Of a stretch of DNA of 64,000 nucleotides, positions 26,561 through 38,899 are shown piece after piece. Numbering within the stretch: the first letter of the stretch is position 1; each line of letters begins with the position of its first letter. This DNA is from Chrysoporthe austroafricana. Lineage: Eukaryota; Ascomycota; Sordariomycetes; Diaporthales; Cryphonectriaceae. The position numbers were made by a program, and so were the translations under genes. A model generated the notes under the pieces. That model was not told the DNA's origin. It made no database searches and saw only the letters and a list, made by a program, of their open reading frames with translations. The stretch lies in NCBI GenBank assembly GCA_001051155.2, contig JYIP02000004.1, positions 63,576 through 127,575 on the forward strand. The letters are read 5' to 3'.

Positions 26561-27499
26561 TTGCATATAAATAAAGCATATTATAATATAGCATTATTCC
26601 TATATTATTTTCCTTTAAATGCATTTTTATAAATAATTTTCAAATAATTTTATATAAGCGTTATTATTTTTAATATACAAAATTTTTCTATATTTATTTC
26701 AAAATTCTATAATAAATTAAATTAATTAATTCTATTTTCTAATTAGAAACTAATTATATTTAACTTTCTTGCTAAAATATATTTAATAATTATAATAAAT
26801 ATAATATATTTAAGTAAATTTATAGTAATAAAAGTATAAGTAATTAATTTATTTATTTTTTTGAAATTTATATATATTATTTTAAAATAAAATATTTTAG
26901 AAAAATTCTTATAATATAAGCCCGTAAATAAAATGCTTAATTTTTATATATTTGGTTATTTAATTATTGCATTTTTAATAAGAATTTATCGAATATTAAA
27001 TGCTTAATTTTTTTAGTTTTTCTTTAAATATAAAGGTTAGCAAATTATTTAGCTATTTATTTTACAATATTATTTTTTCGATTATAATATTAAGTATCGA
27101 TATTTCCAAGCTTAAAGCGCTAAGTTCTTTTTCTATTATTGCTTCTTATTGTTTTTTAAAATAATAGTTTAAAAGAAACTTTCTTAAATTCGATTTTTTA
27201 ATATCTAGCGGATTGCTTAAATAATCTAAATCGCTATTATTTATAGCCATATTATAAAGAAAGCTTTTCTTTTTTATAGCAAATTGCTTTTATTTTTTAA
27301 ATTTATATAGAAATTATTTTAAATTTTCTTTTTCCGAAAAATATAATAAGCAATAATCCTAATAATAAGCTATTTAGCTTATATTGCTATAATTAAAATT
27401 TATTATTTATTCCGGTAAAATATTATTATTTAATTAATTAAGTTTTTATTATTAAGCGATATTAATTTATCTTTTTAAAATTAATTTCTATTTTCTTTT

Positions 27500-28478
27500 T
27501 TTCTTTTTTTAATAGCAATTGCAAGCAATATAGCCTTTTTTGCTGCAATTATAATAAGTAATTCTTTTATATTATTCGCATATAAAAATATTTAATTTTA
27601 TAAATTTTATATAAATAATATTTAAATAAGTTATATTATTCCGGTTTTTCTGTTAAAATTTGCATTTCTTAAAATTTAATTAATATCGAAAAGTATTTCT
27701 GTAATTCTTCTATTATTATTATTAGCATTTATAAAGTCGGTTATTAATACGAATTATTTTATTAATAAACTTATTAAATTTTTCAAATCGGTTTTCTTTA
27801 TAAAATTTATTCTTAATTTTTTTTTAAATCTTATATAATAAATATTTATAAAAAGCTTATTTTTATAATTAAAATAAATAATAATTTATCGGAATTTAAT
27901 TATATAATTTGCTATTAAGTTAGTTTATCGGAATGCTTTTAATTGTTATATTGCAATGCGTTATTTATTTGGGTTTTCGAAAATTTTAGTAAAAGCTATT
28001 TCGAAATTGGAATAGCGCTAAAAAACGCGCTTGGTTTTTTCGGAACGAAAATCTTTATTATTATTTAAATAATTGCGAAAGGTTAGCTTCTATTATTGAA
28101 AAGCAATTCTTTCGAAACGATTTTTTGCAAAATCGATCTTATTATAAATAGTTCTAAATTAAATACTATAATGCTTAAAATAAGCTTTAAATTAAGTTAA
28201 AAAAGCCTGAAAATCTTTATAAATGCTTTTATAAAAACCGGGCTTATTAAGCTTAAAAACCTTAACTTGCTAAAAAGCATTAAAACGGAAAACTTTATTC
28301 TTAACTTTTTCAAGCTATTAATATAAAGCAATATTTTGTTTTTGAAATTATTTATTAATAAGAATAACCGGGATTTTTCCTTAATTATTAAAGGAAAACG
28401 GAATCTAAAATGCTATCGTATTTCCGTTATTGTTTAAAAGGTATATATTAAACCGTTTTTAAATAAAAATTATAAAAA
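27500..28478 (-). pseudogene. Gag and leader adjoining the LTR at 28479
   Basis: The zinc knuckle is near 27,515-27,565 and the capsid near 27,710-28,300, minus strand. The leader is flush with the LTR at 28479, so that LTR serves as the 5' LTR of this gag. It may belong to K or to a second element fused to it. Confidence 0.65.
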
Positions 28479-28956
28479 TATTATAAATATTATAATAATC
28501 CTAAAATATATTGTAATATTAAAAGATTTATATTAATAAAAGCGGTATTAAATATAAGCTTTAAATATCGAAAATATATTTAATTGAATATTGCAATATT
28601 TATAAGCTTTAAACGGCTATTATTTAAATGTATAATAAGGTTTAAATAGTACTTAAATTTACAATTGAAAAGCTATAGTAATTTATTTAATAAATATTCT
28701 ATTTTTATATATTTAGCTTTTCAGTAAAGACCGGTAAAACCGATATCGAATGCATTGGTCTTATAAGACTAATAAGATTAATAGCGGTCCTATCGGTCCA
28801 AGCCCTAACCCTTTTGCTTACGTAATATAATGGGGTTTTTTTTAAAGTTTTCATAATTTATATTTGAGCTATAACCTTTTATTTTAAGTTTGCATATTAA
28901 GTTATAATATTCGGGTTATAACCTTTTATTTTAAGTTTGCATATTAAGTTATAATA
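28479..28956 (-). repeat. LTR shared between two elements, with terminal 47-bp duplication
   Basis: Has a gag leader on its left and a chromodomain fragment on its right, so it acts as both a 5' and a 3' LTR. Its U3 begins CAGTAAAGACCGGTAA like the LTR at 50984-51421. The right end carries two copies of a ~47-bp segment that ends GCATATTAAGTTATAATA (28909 and 28956). I found no TSD. This is best explained by recombination between LTRs. Confidence 0.65.
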
Positions 28957-30477
28957 ATTAGTTTTAACTTATATTATATTATTTGTTTTTGCTACTTTAA
29001 ATATTAATTCGAGAAATGAAATATAAAATACTGGATAAATTTTCATTTTATAAAGCAATATAAGTTCGAAATTAATATTTGAAATTTTCTTTAAAATTTT
29101 AAATAAGCTAAATTTCTTATAATTTAATAAATAAAAAGGTTTTATTATTTTAATATACTCTTTTCGTTATATAAAGTAAATTTTATTCCTTTCTTATAGG
29201 ATTAGTTTTTTAATCTTTTTGGAATTAATATATTTTGTTATTTTTTCTTATATAAATTTCAGTTTATTCTAAAATTCTTCTCAAACTTTCTTAATTCTTT
29301 TAATTTGTTTTTCTGCTATTTTTGCATTTGCTTTTAATAATTTATCGTAATAAGCTACCGGATTATAATTATAAAATACGTAAAATAATAACTTTTTTAT
29401 CGTATTTATATTTGTATTATTATATATAAATTGCGTTAATAATAGCAAATTAATCCAGTTATTTTATTCGTAATTTATATAATGCTATAAATATTGCTTA
29501 ATAATTTAATTTATTCGTTCTATTTATTTATTTATTTATAAAATGCTATAAATATTTTTTTATATATTAATTTATTTAAGCTCGATAATATAATTAAAAT
29601 AATTAACTTTTTGCTAATAGAATTAGCATTTACTTAATTTAATAAAAAATTTATTATCTTATAATATTTGAAATACTTGCTATATATACTGCTTATATAT
29701 TTCGAAATCTTTGGAAAAAATAAGGATATTATTAAAATAAACGATAATAATAATATTTGAATATTCGCAAAAGATATTATTAATTATTTCTTGGAAAAGT
29801 ATTAGCGCATTTATAAGTCCGAAAAGTAAAATTATATATTTAAAATATCCGTAACGAATTCTGAAAGCTATTTTCCAAATATTATCTTCTTTAATTCTAA
29901 TATAATAATATCTTTCTTTAAGATTAAATATAATAAATTATTTTGTTTTAATTAAGCAATCTTGCATTTCTTTTATTAAAAGCAGTAAATAGCAGTTTTT
30001 TATTATAATATTATTAAGCTATTAATAATTTATATAAAATTATAATTTGCTATTCTTTTTAGATATAAATAAAATTAAATATTTTGCGAATAATTATAAT
30101 TTTCGTATATAGCTTCTTTTTAAGTTTTTATTAATATATTCCTTAAATATTTCAAGCTTTGCTTAGTTAAGCTTATAAATAAAGTAGAATTATAGTTTAA
30201 TTTCTTTTTTTAATAAAATCTTATAATTATAAAAGCCCTATGCTAATAAGTTAATATCGAATTTCTTTTGCTATAATTTCTTAAATTCGTAATATTCTTA
30301 TAATATATTCTTAAATTCTAATAATAGTCTTTTCTTATCTTTTGCAATATAAAAGAATAAAAGGTATTATTAAGCGTATTTTTCTTTTCTTGCTTTCTGC
30401 TTTTTTTTTCATAACTTAATTTATAATAGCTTTAAGTATTTATTATTTATAAAGCCAAATCTTTTTTTGTAATCTTT
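28957..30477 (-). pseudogene. Pol fragment of element F, internally deleted
   Basis: Minus-strand chromodomain and integrase C-terminal part (28,970-29,550) jumps straight to the RT region (29,560-30,200), followed by the RT-protease linker. The integrase N-terminus and RNase H are missing. The RT active site near 29,725-29,760 reads YFNN. LTR G cuts the fragment at 30478. Confidence 0.65.
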
Positions 30478-30928
30478 TATTATAAATTAATATAAAAAGA
30501 TTAAAGATATATAAAACCCGAAAACCGTTAATAGCAAAACCCGACTAATAGCCCTGCTAATAAAGAACTTACGCTGCTTATATAATTACGGGTTAAGGTT
30601 AAATAAAATAGAAATTATTAAATTACTAGATAATCCAGTAAGCTTAGCTTATTAAATTACTTAATAAACCAGTAATTCGAGAATGAAAAGCTGAATATAT
30701 AAAGATAGAATATTTATTAAAATAGATTGCTATAGCTTTTTAGTCGTAAATTTAAGTATTATTTGAACTTTACTCTATATCCAAGTAATAGCTTTAATAG
30801 TTTAAAAACGTTATAAATATTATCGAAAAGTATTTCTAATATTCAAAGCTATATTTAATATCGCTTTTATTAGTATAAACCCTTTTAGCCTTATAGTTTA
30901 TCCTAAAATTGCTGCTACGTTTATAATA
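30478..30928 (+). repeat. Plus-strand LTR G (451 bp) with leader to about 31,025
   Basis: Starts TATTATAAATTAA and ends GTTTATAATA. Its palindromic module is its own (AGTAAGCTTAGCTTATTAAA, then AATTACTTAATAAACCAG). The gypsy leader follows in plus orientation until about 31,025, where the sequence changes to the copia remnant. No 3' partner LTR is in the window. Confidence 0.72.
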
Positions 30929-31025
30929 TTTTTATAACTTTTGTTTAAGAACGGTTTAATATATACCCTTTAAGCAATATTAGAAAATATAATAGCGTTT
31001 TAAATTCCGTTTTCTTCCAATAATC

Positions 31026-34000
31026 AAAGCGATAAGTCGTACTCTATACGTTTTTTATTTGTTAAGAAAGCTCAGCCGGATTGGCCGCTCTGATATTTTC
31101 TTGCTTATTCTTTAAGCTTAGAAAGCGTCCTTTTTATTATAGCTGTAAGGCTTCAAGCATTATAATAATCTCTGGCTTAATAGGATTCTCGTTATCCTTT
31201 TCTTGCGGTTTAACCGTATTTTCGTTATTCTTTATTTCTTTTTGCTTTCAGTAATATAGTTAAATAATAGTTAAGCGGAAAGTTATCGGCCCGTTAATTA
31301 TATCGATAATAATATTATAGCTTTCAATAGCTAATATTTTATATAGCCTTTGCTATTTTTCTTTCTCTTTCTAGATACGGATTTCGCTCTATAATAATAG
31401 CGATATAATATTTTCGGTAATAAAGCTATTTTTCGTATTCAGAGTATTATATATTTATTATTCTGCTATTAGTTTTCTAAATGCCGCTATTATCTTTTGA
31501 ACTGTTTTAGCTCGCTTAATCGTAAATAGAAAAGGAAATAAGTCGAAATTCATTCGTAAGTATATTCCGAAAACGAAAAAGGTCGGTACGAGGCTATTAA
31601 AGCTTGCTATATTATTTATAGCTTTAATAGCTATTTAAAAAATCGCTTTATCGGTTGCTTAATTTGCTAGCTTAGCATAAAGGATTTCAAATGCTCGTTT
31701 AAAAAGCGCATAATAGCATTCGATTTTGCTAACCGACTAATGCGTTTCTATAAAGACTTATTTATACGTTATCCTTATTATCCTTGTTTCTTTTCGGAAT
31801 TCTGTTAAAGCGAAATTAATACTTGTATTATAAGTAATATAATTAGGAAAGCTTTGATAAATATTAATCTAGAATATCCTGAAAGCCTCTTAAATATCCT
31901 TTGCCGAAATAAATAGAAGGAAACGCGTTCTTTAAAAAGCTATAAATATATTAATTATATGGAAGACTGGTTTCTTATTTAAATACAATACGTTTACGAA
32001 AATCTCGTAATTGAATTTCTTATTATTTTTTAGAGTAAACTTGAATCGTTTCGGTAATAAGCTATTCAGCTAATAATAATAGCAGAATTTCATAATAGTT
32101 TCCAGGAGCGCCCGGTTAGCATTATTATGCTTTGTTTTCTCGAGAAAGCGGTATAAGCGTTCGGCCGTAAAATATTCGAAATATCGATAGAAGTATTATA
32201 ACTTTATTTTATTTAGAAAAATATTCCTTTCTTTATCCTTATTAAAAAAGAATTATAAATATTCTTATTTGCATATTACTAGTATATTAATATTGCTTTT
32301 TATTAGCTTGTCCGCTATATTATTGAAATAGATTTTTAAGTAGTTTATATCGGCTAAGTATAATAAGAAAGGCATAAGTATTTCGAATACGTAAAATGTA
32401 ATTATTTCTATCGGTATTTTAAAGTCAATAGAGCCGATTAAGGATACGATTATTCTTTTTTCGAACTTTATTATAGCTTTTCTAGCTGCTAAAAGATTTA
32501 TTTGAAGAATTAAAATTTCGTATTAAAAAGCGAAATACTAGTCTTTATTTGCTATTAATATTATTGCTGCTCTTATATCAAGCAATATATTTTGAAAATA
32601 ATAACGAAAATAGCAGTTTTCAATAATAAATTAATTTGCAAAAGTCTTTAAAGCTTTGCTAAAGATATTATTGCCTGTTAATTAATAAAGGAAAGTTTAA
32701 TCTATTAAGTATTAAACGATAATAATGCTATTTACGCTATTTTCGTTTTTTATTTCGTTATAATTTTTATCTTTTTCCGTATCGAGCTCGTTACTTTTAT
32801 ATTATATTAGGAAAATACTGAAATCGGTTATCGAGATGCTTATAAGCTAATACTGGATTATATATTATATACGAGCTCGTTTTCGTTTTTCTAGAAAATA
32901 TTTTATTAATTAATACTTTTTGCAATTGCAAATAAAGCATTTCTTTAGCTTTTATCGGACCGGCTACTCTGGATTATTTCATTACTCTAAATTGCTTCTT
33001 TTATAGAAAGTCTTTCAACTTTTTCGGTTATTATTATAATAGCAATCGAGATAATAATATTCGGAATTATTTTAGAAAAGAATATTCGGTACTGCTATAC
33101 GGCTTAAGTATATTTCAATCGATAACCGGAAATTAGCATAAAGCTTTTCGTATATATTTGTTATTTTCCAAAAAGCTATTTCGAGCTCTAAAATATTACA
33201 GCAAGCTTCGATAATTGCTATCCTTAAAATATTTTCTCTTTAATATGCAGTACTTAATGCTTGCTAATATAAATAGAGCTTATCCAATAATATCTAGAAG
33301 ATTTCGCAAAAGCTTTTATTAAGGTTTTTTTAGCATATTTTGAAAAACGTAATTATTATTCAGTTTGTATAGTAATGCTAATAATTTATTTTTATATCGA
33401 AATGGATTTTGACTTTGAAATATGCCGTTCTGAAATTATTATTCCTTTTAATAAAGTATAAATAATACTTTTCTGCTTTTCTTATTAGCATTCGAAAAAA
33501 TATTGCGTAAAATTAATTTGGTAAAATATCGGTATAATAGCAGATATTAAAGAATAATATTATCTTATTATCGAGCAAATCGTATAGCTTGCTCGTATAT
33601 TTCTTCTTTTAATCGAAAATTTTCGTAAACTAGTTTATTTTTTAAGCTTTAAAGTATTCGTTCGGCATTAATCGAAAAGGCAGCGTTCTATAAAAGTTAT
33701 ATTCCTTTGCTTTATTATCCGGCTAGTATTGCAGTTCGTTCGGAAAAAAAGGGGTTAGCATTATTTCTTTTATTATTTGCTTTGCGTTCGAAAGTATAAG
33801 AAATATAGTTCGTTATAATGCTTTTAAAGATAAGTATAGCGTTCGCTATATAAGACGGCTTCCGGCACTTATTATTGTCTTTCCCGTATAAGACTCGAAA
33901 GCTTATTATCTTTAATACGCTCGGCATTCCGGTACGAAAGCTATTGCTATTATCTTTTTCTGGTCTTATTCAAAGGGTTTTTCTTTCCTTGCAAGGTCGG

Positions 34001-34054
34001 CTAGCTAAGTTCCGATTTGTCCATTATTTCGTCTTATAAAAATACTTTATTAGC
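31026..34054 (-). mobile_element. Ty1/copia-type element L, left part
   Basis: Slightly less AT-rich than the gypsy copies and unrelated to them. Read on the minus strand it holds a gag/protease-side region (32.2-34.05 kb, with an open 70-codon frame at 33715-33927 that I do not recognise) and then the integrase at 31,250-32,180. The RT, RNase H and 3' LTR expected after the integrase are missing at the 31,026 junction. Element H is inserted at 34055. Confidence 0.7.
31250..32180 (-). pseudogene. Copia-type GAG-pre-integrase and integrase
   Basis: One minus-strand frame runs the whole way with stops but no frameshift. A pre-integrase segment (RFLEKTKHNNANRALL, then CYYYQLNS) is followed by KRFKFTL, NVLYLNKKPVFHII, ISAKDI, NYITYNTSINFALTEFRK, SKIECYYALFKRAFEI, AIKAINNIA, LVPTFFVFGIYLRM and LNTKNSFIT. 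These blocks match the fungal copia integrase family with PPDYI-DAGKNF, SIG-VERYH and GLVPTLLVFGAYPRM. The first two catalytic aspartates now read asparagine (HIIN, TYNTS), while the glutamate is kept (IEC). Confidence 0.8.
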
Positions 34055-34500
34055 TATTATAAACGCTGCAGTAATCCTAAAATAACTATAAAATCAAAAG
34101 GTTTATACTAATAAGAGCAGTGCTAAATATAGCCTTAAATATTAAAATATATTTATTAAATATCGCGATATTTATAAGCTTAAGCGGCTATTAATAATAA
34201 AGTCCGATTAATACTTAAATTAATAATTGAAAAGCTTATATATTATATTTATTTACTAAGTAATATTCGTATTCTTATATATTTAGCTTTTCAAACTTGC
34301 TTATTATATTTACTTAATAAGCAAGATAAGCATATTTACTTTGCTTATTAAGTAACTTAAATAATCCTTATTTAGCTTTAACCCTTATTTATATAAGCAT
34401 TTATTTGGTTTTACGGCTAAGTTTGAAAATCTTAATACCGAATAAGTCGTTTTGAATAGCTTTAATACCGTATTCTAGTTCTGCATATTAGTTTATAATA
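34055..34500 (-). repeat. 3' LTR of element H (446 bp)
   Basis: Starts TATTATAAACGC and ends GTTTATAATA. It carries the TTACTTAATAAGCAA / TTGCTTATTAAGTAA inverted repeat (15-bp arms) near 34,310-34,360, with the centre altered by transitions. Confidence 0.9.
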
Positions 34501-34563
34501 TTATTTCTTTTCATATCGGTTAATATCTTTATCAACTTTTATAAGCTTCTTTAGTTCGTTTAT

Positions 34564-35216
34564 TTGTTTTATTATACTTTTCTAATTAGAATATCGAATA
34601 GAGTTAAGGATTTTCGTATTTTCAAGCTTTATTTTGCTCGTTTTAAACGTTATAATTGCCTTATTTCCGTTATCTTTCAAAATTCTTTTATTATGCCATT
34701 TTATTCATTTTATAAAAGCTATAATATCCTTTCTTATTACGTTTCGCTTTAAAATTCTTCGCATTATTCGGAATATATATGCCTGAACTAATTGCGTTAT
34801 AATATGCAGAATATTTTTTCGTTCGAACTTGTACGTATTAGCAATTAATACTGCAAGCTCGAAAAAGAATTTAAAGCTGCCGAAAAGCGCTAACAGGCGA
34901 TAAGTGCCGAAATTGCTCGTTTGCGGAAGCAAAAGAAATTATAATTTGAGAAAATAATATAAGCAATTCGTTATAGTTTGTTTAATTTAAAGGAATTGAA
35001 AAGGTTAGAAATCGAAAAAGCCGAGAAAGAATATTGTAAAGCCGGGGCCAAATGCTATAATATAAAGCTTTTCGTTCTTAAAGGTCCCTTTCTTAAAAGT
35101 TTCGATTTTAAAGCTATTTTGTAATAGTTTGGTTCCGAAATTAATTAATCCGTTATTATTTCGGAAATTAAGCCCGAAAATACAGCCGGCTTTTCTAGTA
35201 TTAATTAACTTTCTAA
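34564..35216 (+). pseudogene. Antisense ORF of element H
   Basis: Starts at an ATG equivalent to that of the copy in element I (42665). The first 62 codons are open (MFYYTFLIRISNRVKDFRIF). The later coiled-coil part near 34,850-35,050 has the same Leu/Lys/Glu-rich wording as the other copies. A net frame change relative to element I occurs before the end. It lies antisense between chromodomain and 3' LTR. Confidence 0.65.
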
Positions 35217-35479
35217 TTAATTAATAAGTTTTCCAATTAATCGTTCTCTTATTCTAATATTGGGCGCTAACTAGTAATAATATTTTATTATTTGCGATTT
35301 TGTTTAACTAATTGCAAGTTCTTTTTTACTGGTATATATTTGATTATATTAATATTATAGCAGGTTTCTTAATTAAGTTATTTAATTAATTAGCCCTTTT
35401 TATTAAAAGAGCTTATATATTCTGGTAGCTATTTTTCCTAATAAGCTTAGAATGCTTATTTCGTATTAATTAAGTTTTT

Positions 35480-35764
35480 GATTAATTTCCAATTATTTTC
35501 GCTTAAATAATATCTTTTCTATTTAATTAAGTATTTTCTATAATTTATTAATTTTTAATATTTAAGGATTCATTCGATTTCGTATTTCGGTTCGTTATTC
35601 TCGATTTGTATTATTTTGTCTATCCGAATCGATCTTAATACTAATTCGAAAAGTGAAATATGAAAAATTGAATAGATTTTTATCTTATAAAGTAATGCAA
35701 ATTCGAAATTAATATTTAAAACTTTCCTTAAGATTCTAAATAATTTAAGTTTCTTATAATCCAA
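35480..35764 (-). pseudogene. Integrase tail and chromodomain of element H
   Basis: The open stretch 35570-35764 encodes MDYKKLKLFRILRK, FALLYKIKIY and FHISLFELVLRSIRID, then an acidic NNEPKYEIE. The chromodomain relic continues left of it with stops in place of tryptophans. It is collinear with 4060-4272. Confidence 0.8.
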
Positions 35765-36202
35765 TAAATAAAAGGGTTTTATTATTTTGATATGCTCTTT
35801 TTATCGAATAAAATAAACTTTATGCTTTTCTTATAAAATTAGTCTTTCAATCTTTTTGGAATTAGCATATTTCGTTATTCTTTCTTATATAAATCTTAAT
35901 TCTTTTTGGAATTCTTTTTAAACTTTCTTAATTCTCTTAATTCGTTTTTCTGCTACTTTTGCATTTGTTTTAGGCAATTTATTATAATAGATTATCGGAT
36001 TATAATTATAAAGTACGTAAAATAGTAATTTCTTTATTATACTTATATTTGCGCTATTATATACGAATTGTATTAATAATAGCAAGTTAATCCAATTATT
36101 CTATTTGTAATTTATATAATGCTATAAATATTATTTAATAATATAGTTTATTCGTTCTATTTGCTTATTCGTTTATAAATAAAATGTTATAGATATCTTT
36201 TA

Positions 36203-36700
36203 CTATATTCTAAATAGCTTTATAAATAAAATCCAGAAATTTAATATAAATTTCCTATTTCTATCGGAAATAATTTCTTTAAATATGCCGTAATTAGCTA
36301 TAACCGTTTTTAAAAATATATATGCAAAATCTTTTGCTATATTGTTTTCCTTATAAAAGAAAAAGTAAATATATTTACTTAATTTGCAAATTATTATTAA
36401 AATACTATTATATTGCATTTTAATTAAGGGTTTTTGTAAAAAGAATAGCTTAATAATAAAATCTTAGCTAATAGATTATTAAACCGTTCCTGGAATAAAG
36501 AATAATTAAAGCAATTTATAAGGCTTATAATATTCAATTTTATTTTTCTTATAGCTATCGCATTTTCGTAAAATATTTTCGATTTTTTATTTAAAGCTTA
36601 AAAAATTCTAATATCTCTTAATTCTTTCGTACGTAATTTTGATTCTTTAATACTTATATACTAGTACGCTATATATAGCTTTGATATATTTATCTTATTT
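36203..36700 (-). pseudogene. Integrase core and zinc finger of element H
   Basis: The core is open at 36203-36418 with MQYNSILIIICKLSKY, NIAKDFAYIFLK and EIISDRNRKF. The HHCC finger lies upstream in the reading direction, at about 36,490-36,700, and is broken. It matches both integrase copies in element B. Confidence 0.82.
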
Positions 36701-37567
36701 TTCGGGTATTATATTTTCTGGCTTTTTTTCAGTATTGCTAATTTTAATAATCGTATCGAATTCTCTAATTTCGTTTATAAAATTGCTATTTTCGTTTTGC
36801 TAAAAGATATTCTGGAATTCTTTTAGTTTTATATTTTAGTAATCTAATTGTTTATTAAATGCATTTGCTTTACCGTTTTCGGATCCTTTATAATAAATAA
36901 TTTTCAAATCGAATTATAAGAGAAATTCTGCTTATCTAATTTATTGTTTATTCAAAACTTTCGTAATTATAAATATTATCAGGTTTTTATAATCCGAATA
37001 CATTATAATTTAATATTTGGTTCCGATTAAATATTATTATTATTTTTCAAATGCTTTAATAATTGCTATTAATTCTTTATCTGAAATATTATAATTGAAT
37101 TTTAAGCCGTTTAATTTTTTTGAAAAGTTATTTATAATTCTAAAATATCCTTAATTGTCTTATTAGCTTAGCTATTCGCTAAATGCATAATCTAATATAT
37201 TAGTTTCGATTTCAAAAGGTTTTTCTGGATTTGCTTTATAAAAGATTAGTTTTGATATAATTTGTTCTTTAATTTCATTAAATGCTTTTTGTATTTCGGG
37301 AATTTATCTGAATTCTTAGTTTTTTTTCGTAAAATTTATAAAAGAGTATGCAATTTTGCTATAATTTCGAATAAATTATTAATAGAAATTAGTATATCCG
37401 AAAAATGCCTTAATATTTTTAACGTTTTTTAATATAAGCTATTCTCGTATTGCTTTAATTTCATTTTCTTATATATTAATTTATTTTAATTTAATAATAT
37501 AGTTGAAATAATTAATTTTCTATTAATAGAAATAGCATTTATTAAATTTAATTAGGAATTTATTATC

Positions 37568-37894
37568 TTATAGCATTTGGAATACTTTATATATATATTG
37601 CTTATATAATTCGAAATTTTTAAAAAAAATAAAAATATTATTAAGATAAATAATAATAATAATATCCAAGAATTCGCGAAAGATATAATTGATTATTTTT
37701 TGGAAGAATATTAATATATTTGTAAGTCTAAAAGGTATAATTATATATTCAAAATATCCGTATCGTATCCTGAAAGCCGTTTTCCAAATATCGTCTTTTT
37801 TGATTCGGATATAATAATATCTTTTTTTGAAATCAAGTATTATAAACCATTTTGTTCTTATTAATCGGTCTTTCATTTCGTTTGCTAAAAGCAA
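37568..37894 (-). pseudogene. Reverse transcriptase core of element H
   Basis: The longest open pol fragment in the repeat block (108 codons). It shows KWFIILDFKKRYYYIRIK (the usual FSKLDL-Y-QI region), KTAFRIRYGYFEYIIIPF (KTAF-T-YG-YE-V-PFGL), an LTNILIFFQ block (L-NAP-TFQ), and a catalytic box YLNNIFIF where YLDDILIF is expected. Both catalytic aspartates of the box are asparagine, so the enzyme is dead. The family is Ty3/gypsy RT. Confidence 0.88.
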
Positions 37895-38899
37895 TAAATA
37901 CCAGTTCTTAATTATAATATCGTTAAATTATCGGTAATCTATACAAAATCGTAATTTGCCATTCTTTTTTCGTATAAATAGAATTAAATATCCTATAAAT
38001 AATTGCAATAGTCGTATATAGCCTTTCTTTAAATTCTTATTAATATATTCTCTAAATATTTCGAATTTTATTTTATTAAATCCGTAAATCTTAAAGAATT
38101 TTGATTTAATTCTTTCTTTTAATGAAATCTTATAATTATAAAGGCTATATTTTAATAAGCTAATATTGAATTTCTTTTGTTATACTTTCTTGAATTCGTA
38201 ATATTTCCGTAATACGTTCTTGAATTCTAATAGCGGTCTTTCTTTATTTTTTGCAATTTGGAAGAATAAAAGGTATTATTAAGCGTACTTTTCTTTTTTT
38301 GCTTTCTGCTTTTGCTTATATATTCTAATTTTTAACAGTTTTGAATATTTATTATTCGTTAAACCGAATTTTCTTTCGTAATTTTCTCGTTTTGGAAGCT
38401 GGATTTTCTTATAGTTTTATAATTTATATTTTTTCGTAATGCTTTGCATTATATTAGCTTTCTGCTAATTATTAATTGCTTGAATTTTTAGTTTATCTTT
38501 AATTTGTATTTATAAATTCGAAATATTCGTAATTTTTCCTTTTTTTCTAATAAATTCTTTTGCTTTAAAAGTATATTTAACCTTATTTAAACGTATATTC
38601 TTAATATTATCTTTAGTAATTAAATCTTTCCTTTTCTTATTAATTATAACCTTTTCAGTAAGTATAGCTTATTCTTATAAAATTTGGCTAATAATTTAAT
38701 CGATATAAAGGTTATATTTTTTAAGCTAAAATATTTTTAAAATTAACTTATGCTATACCGTATTTATAATATCGAAAATAGTATTCGTTATAAAGTTTCG
38801 GATCGAAATAAATAAATAATTAATTTCCGTATCGATTATATTAAAGTTATATACGACTGCTTTTCTTTTTATAATATTGAATTTATAAAAATCCTTTTT

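Noticed and set aside
34705..34932. 75-codon minus-strand frame
   Set aside because: Antisense to the coiled-coil part of the plus-strand accessory ORF that recurs across elements.
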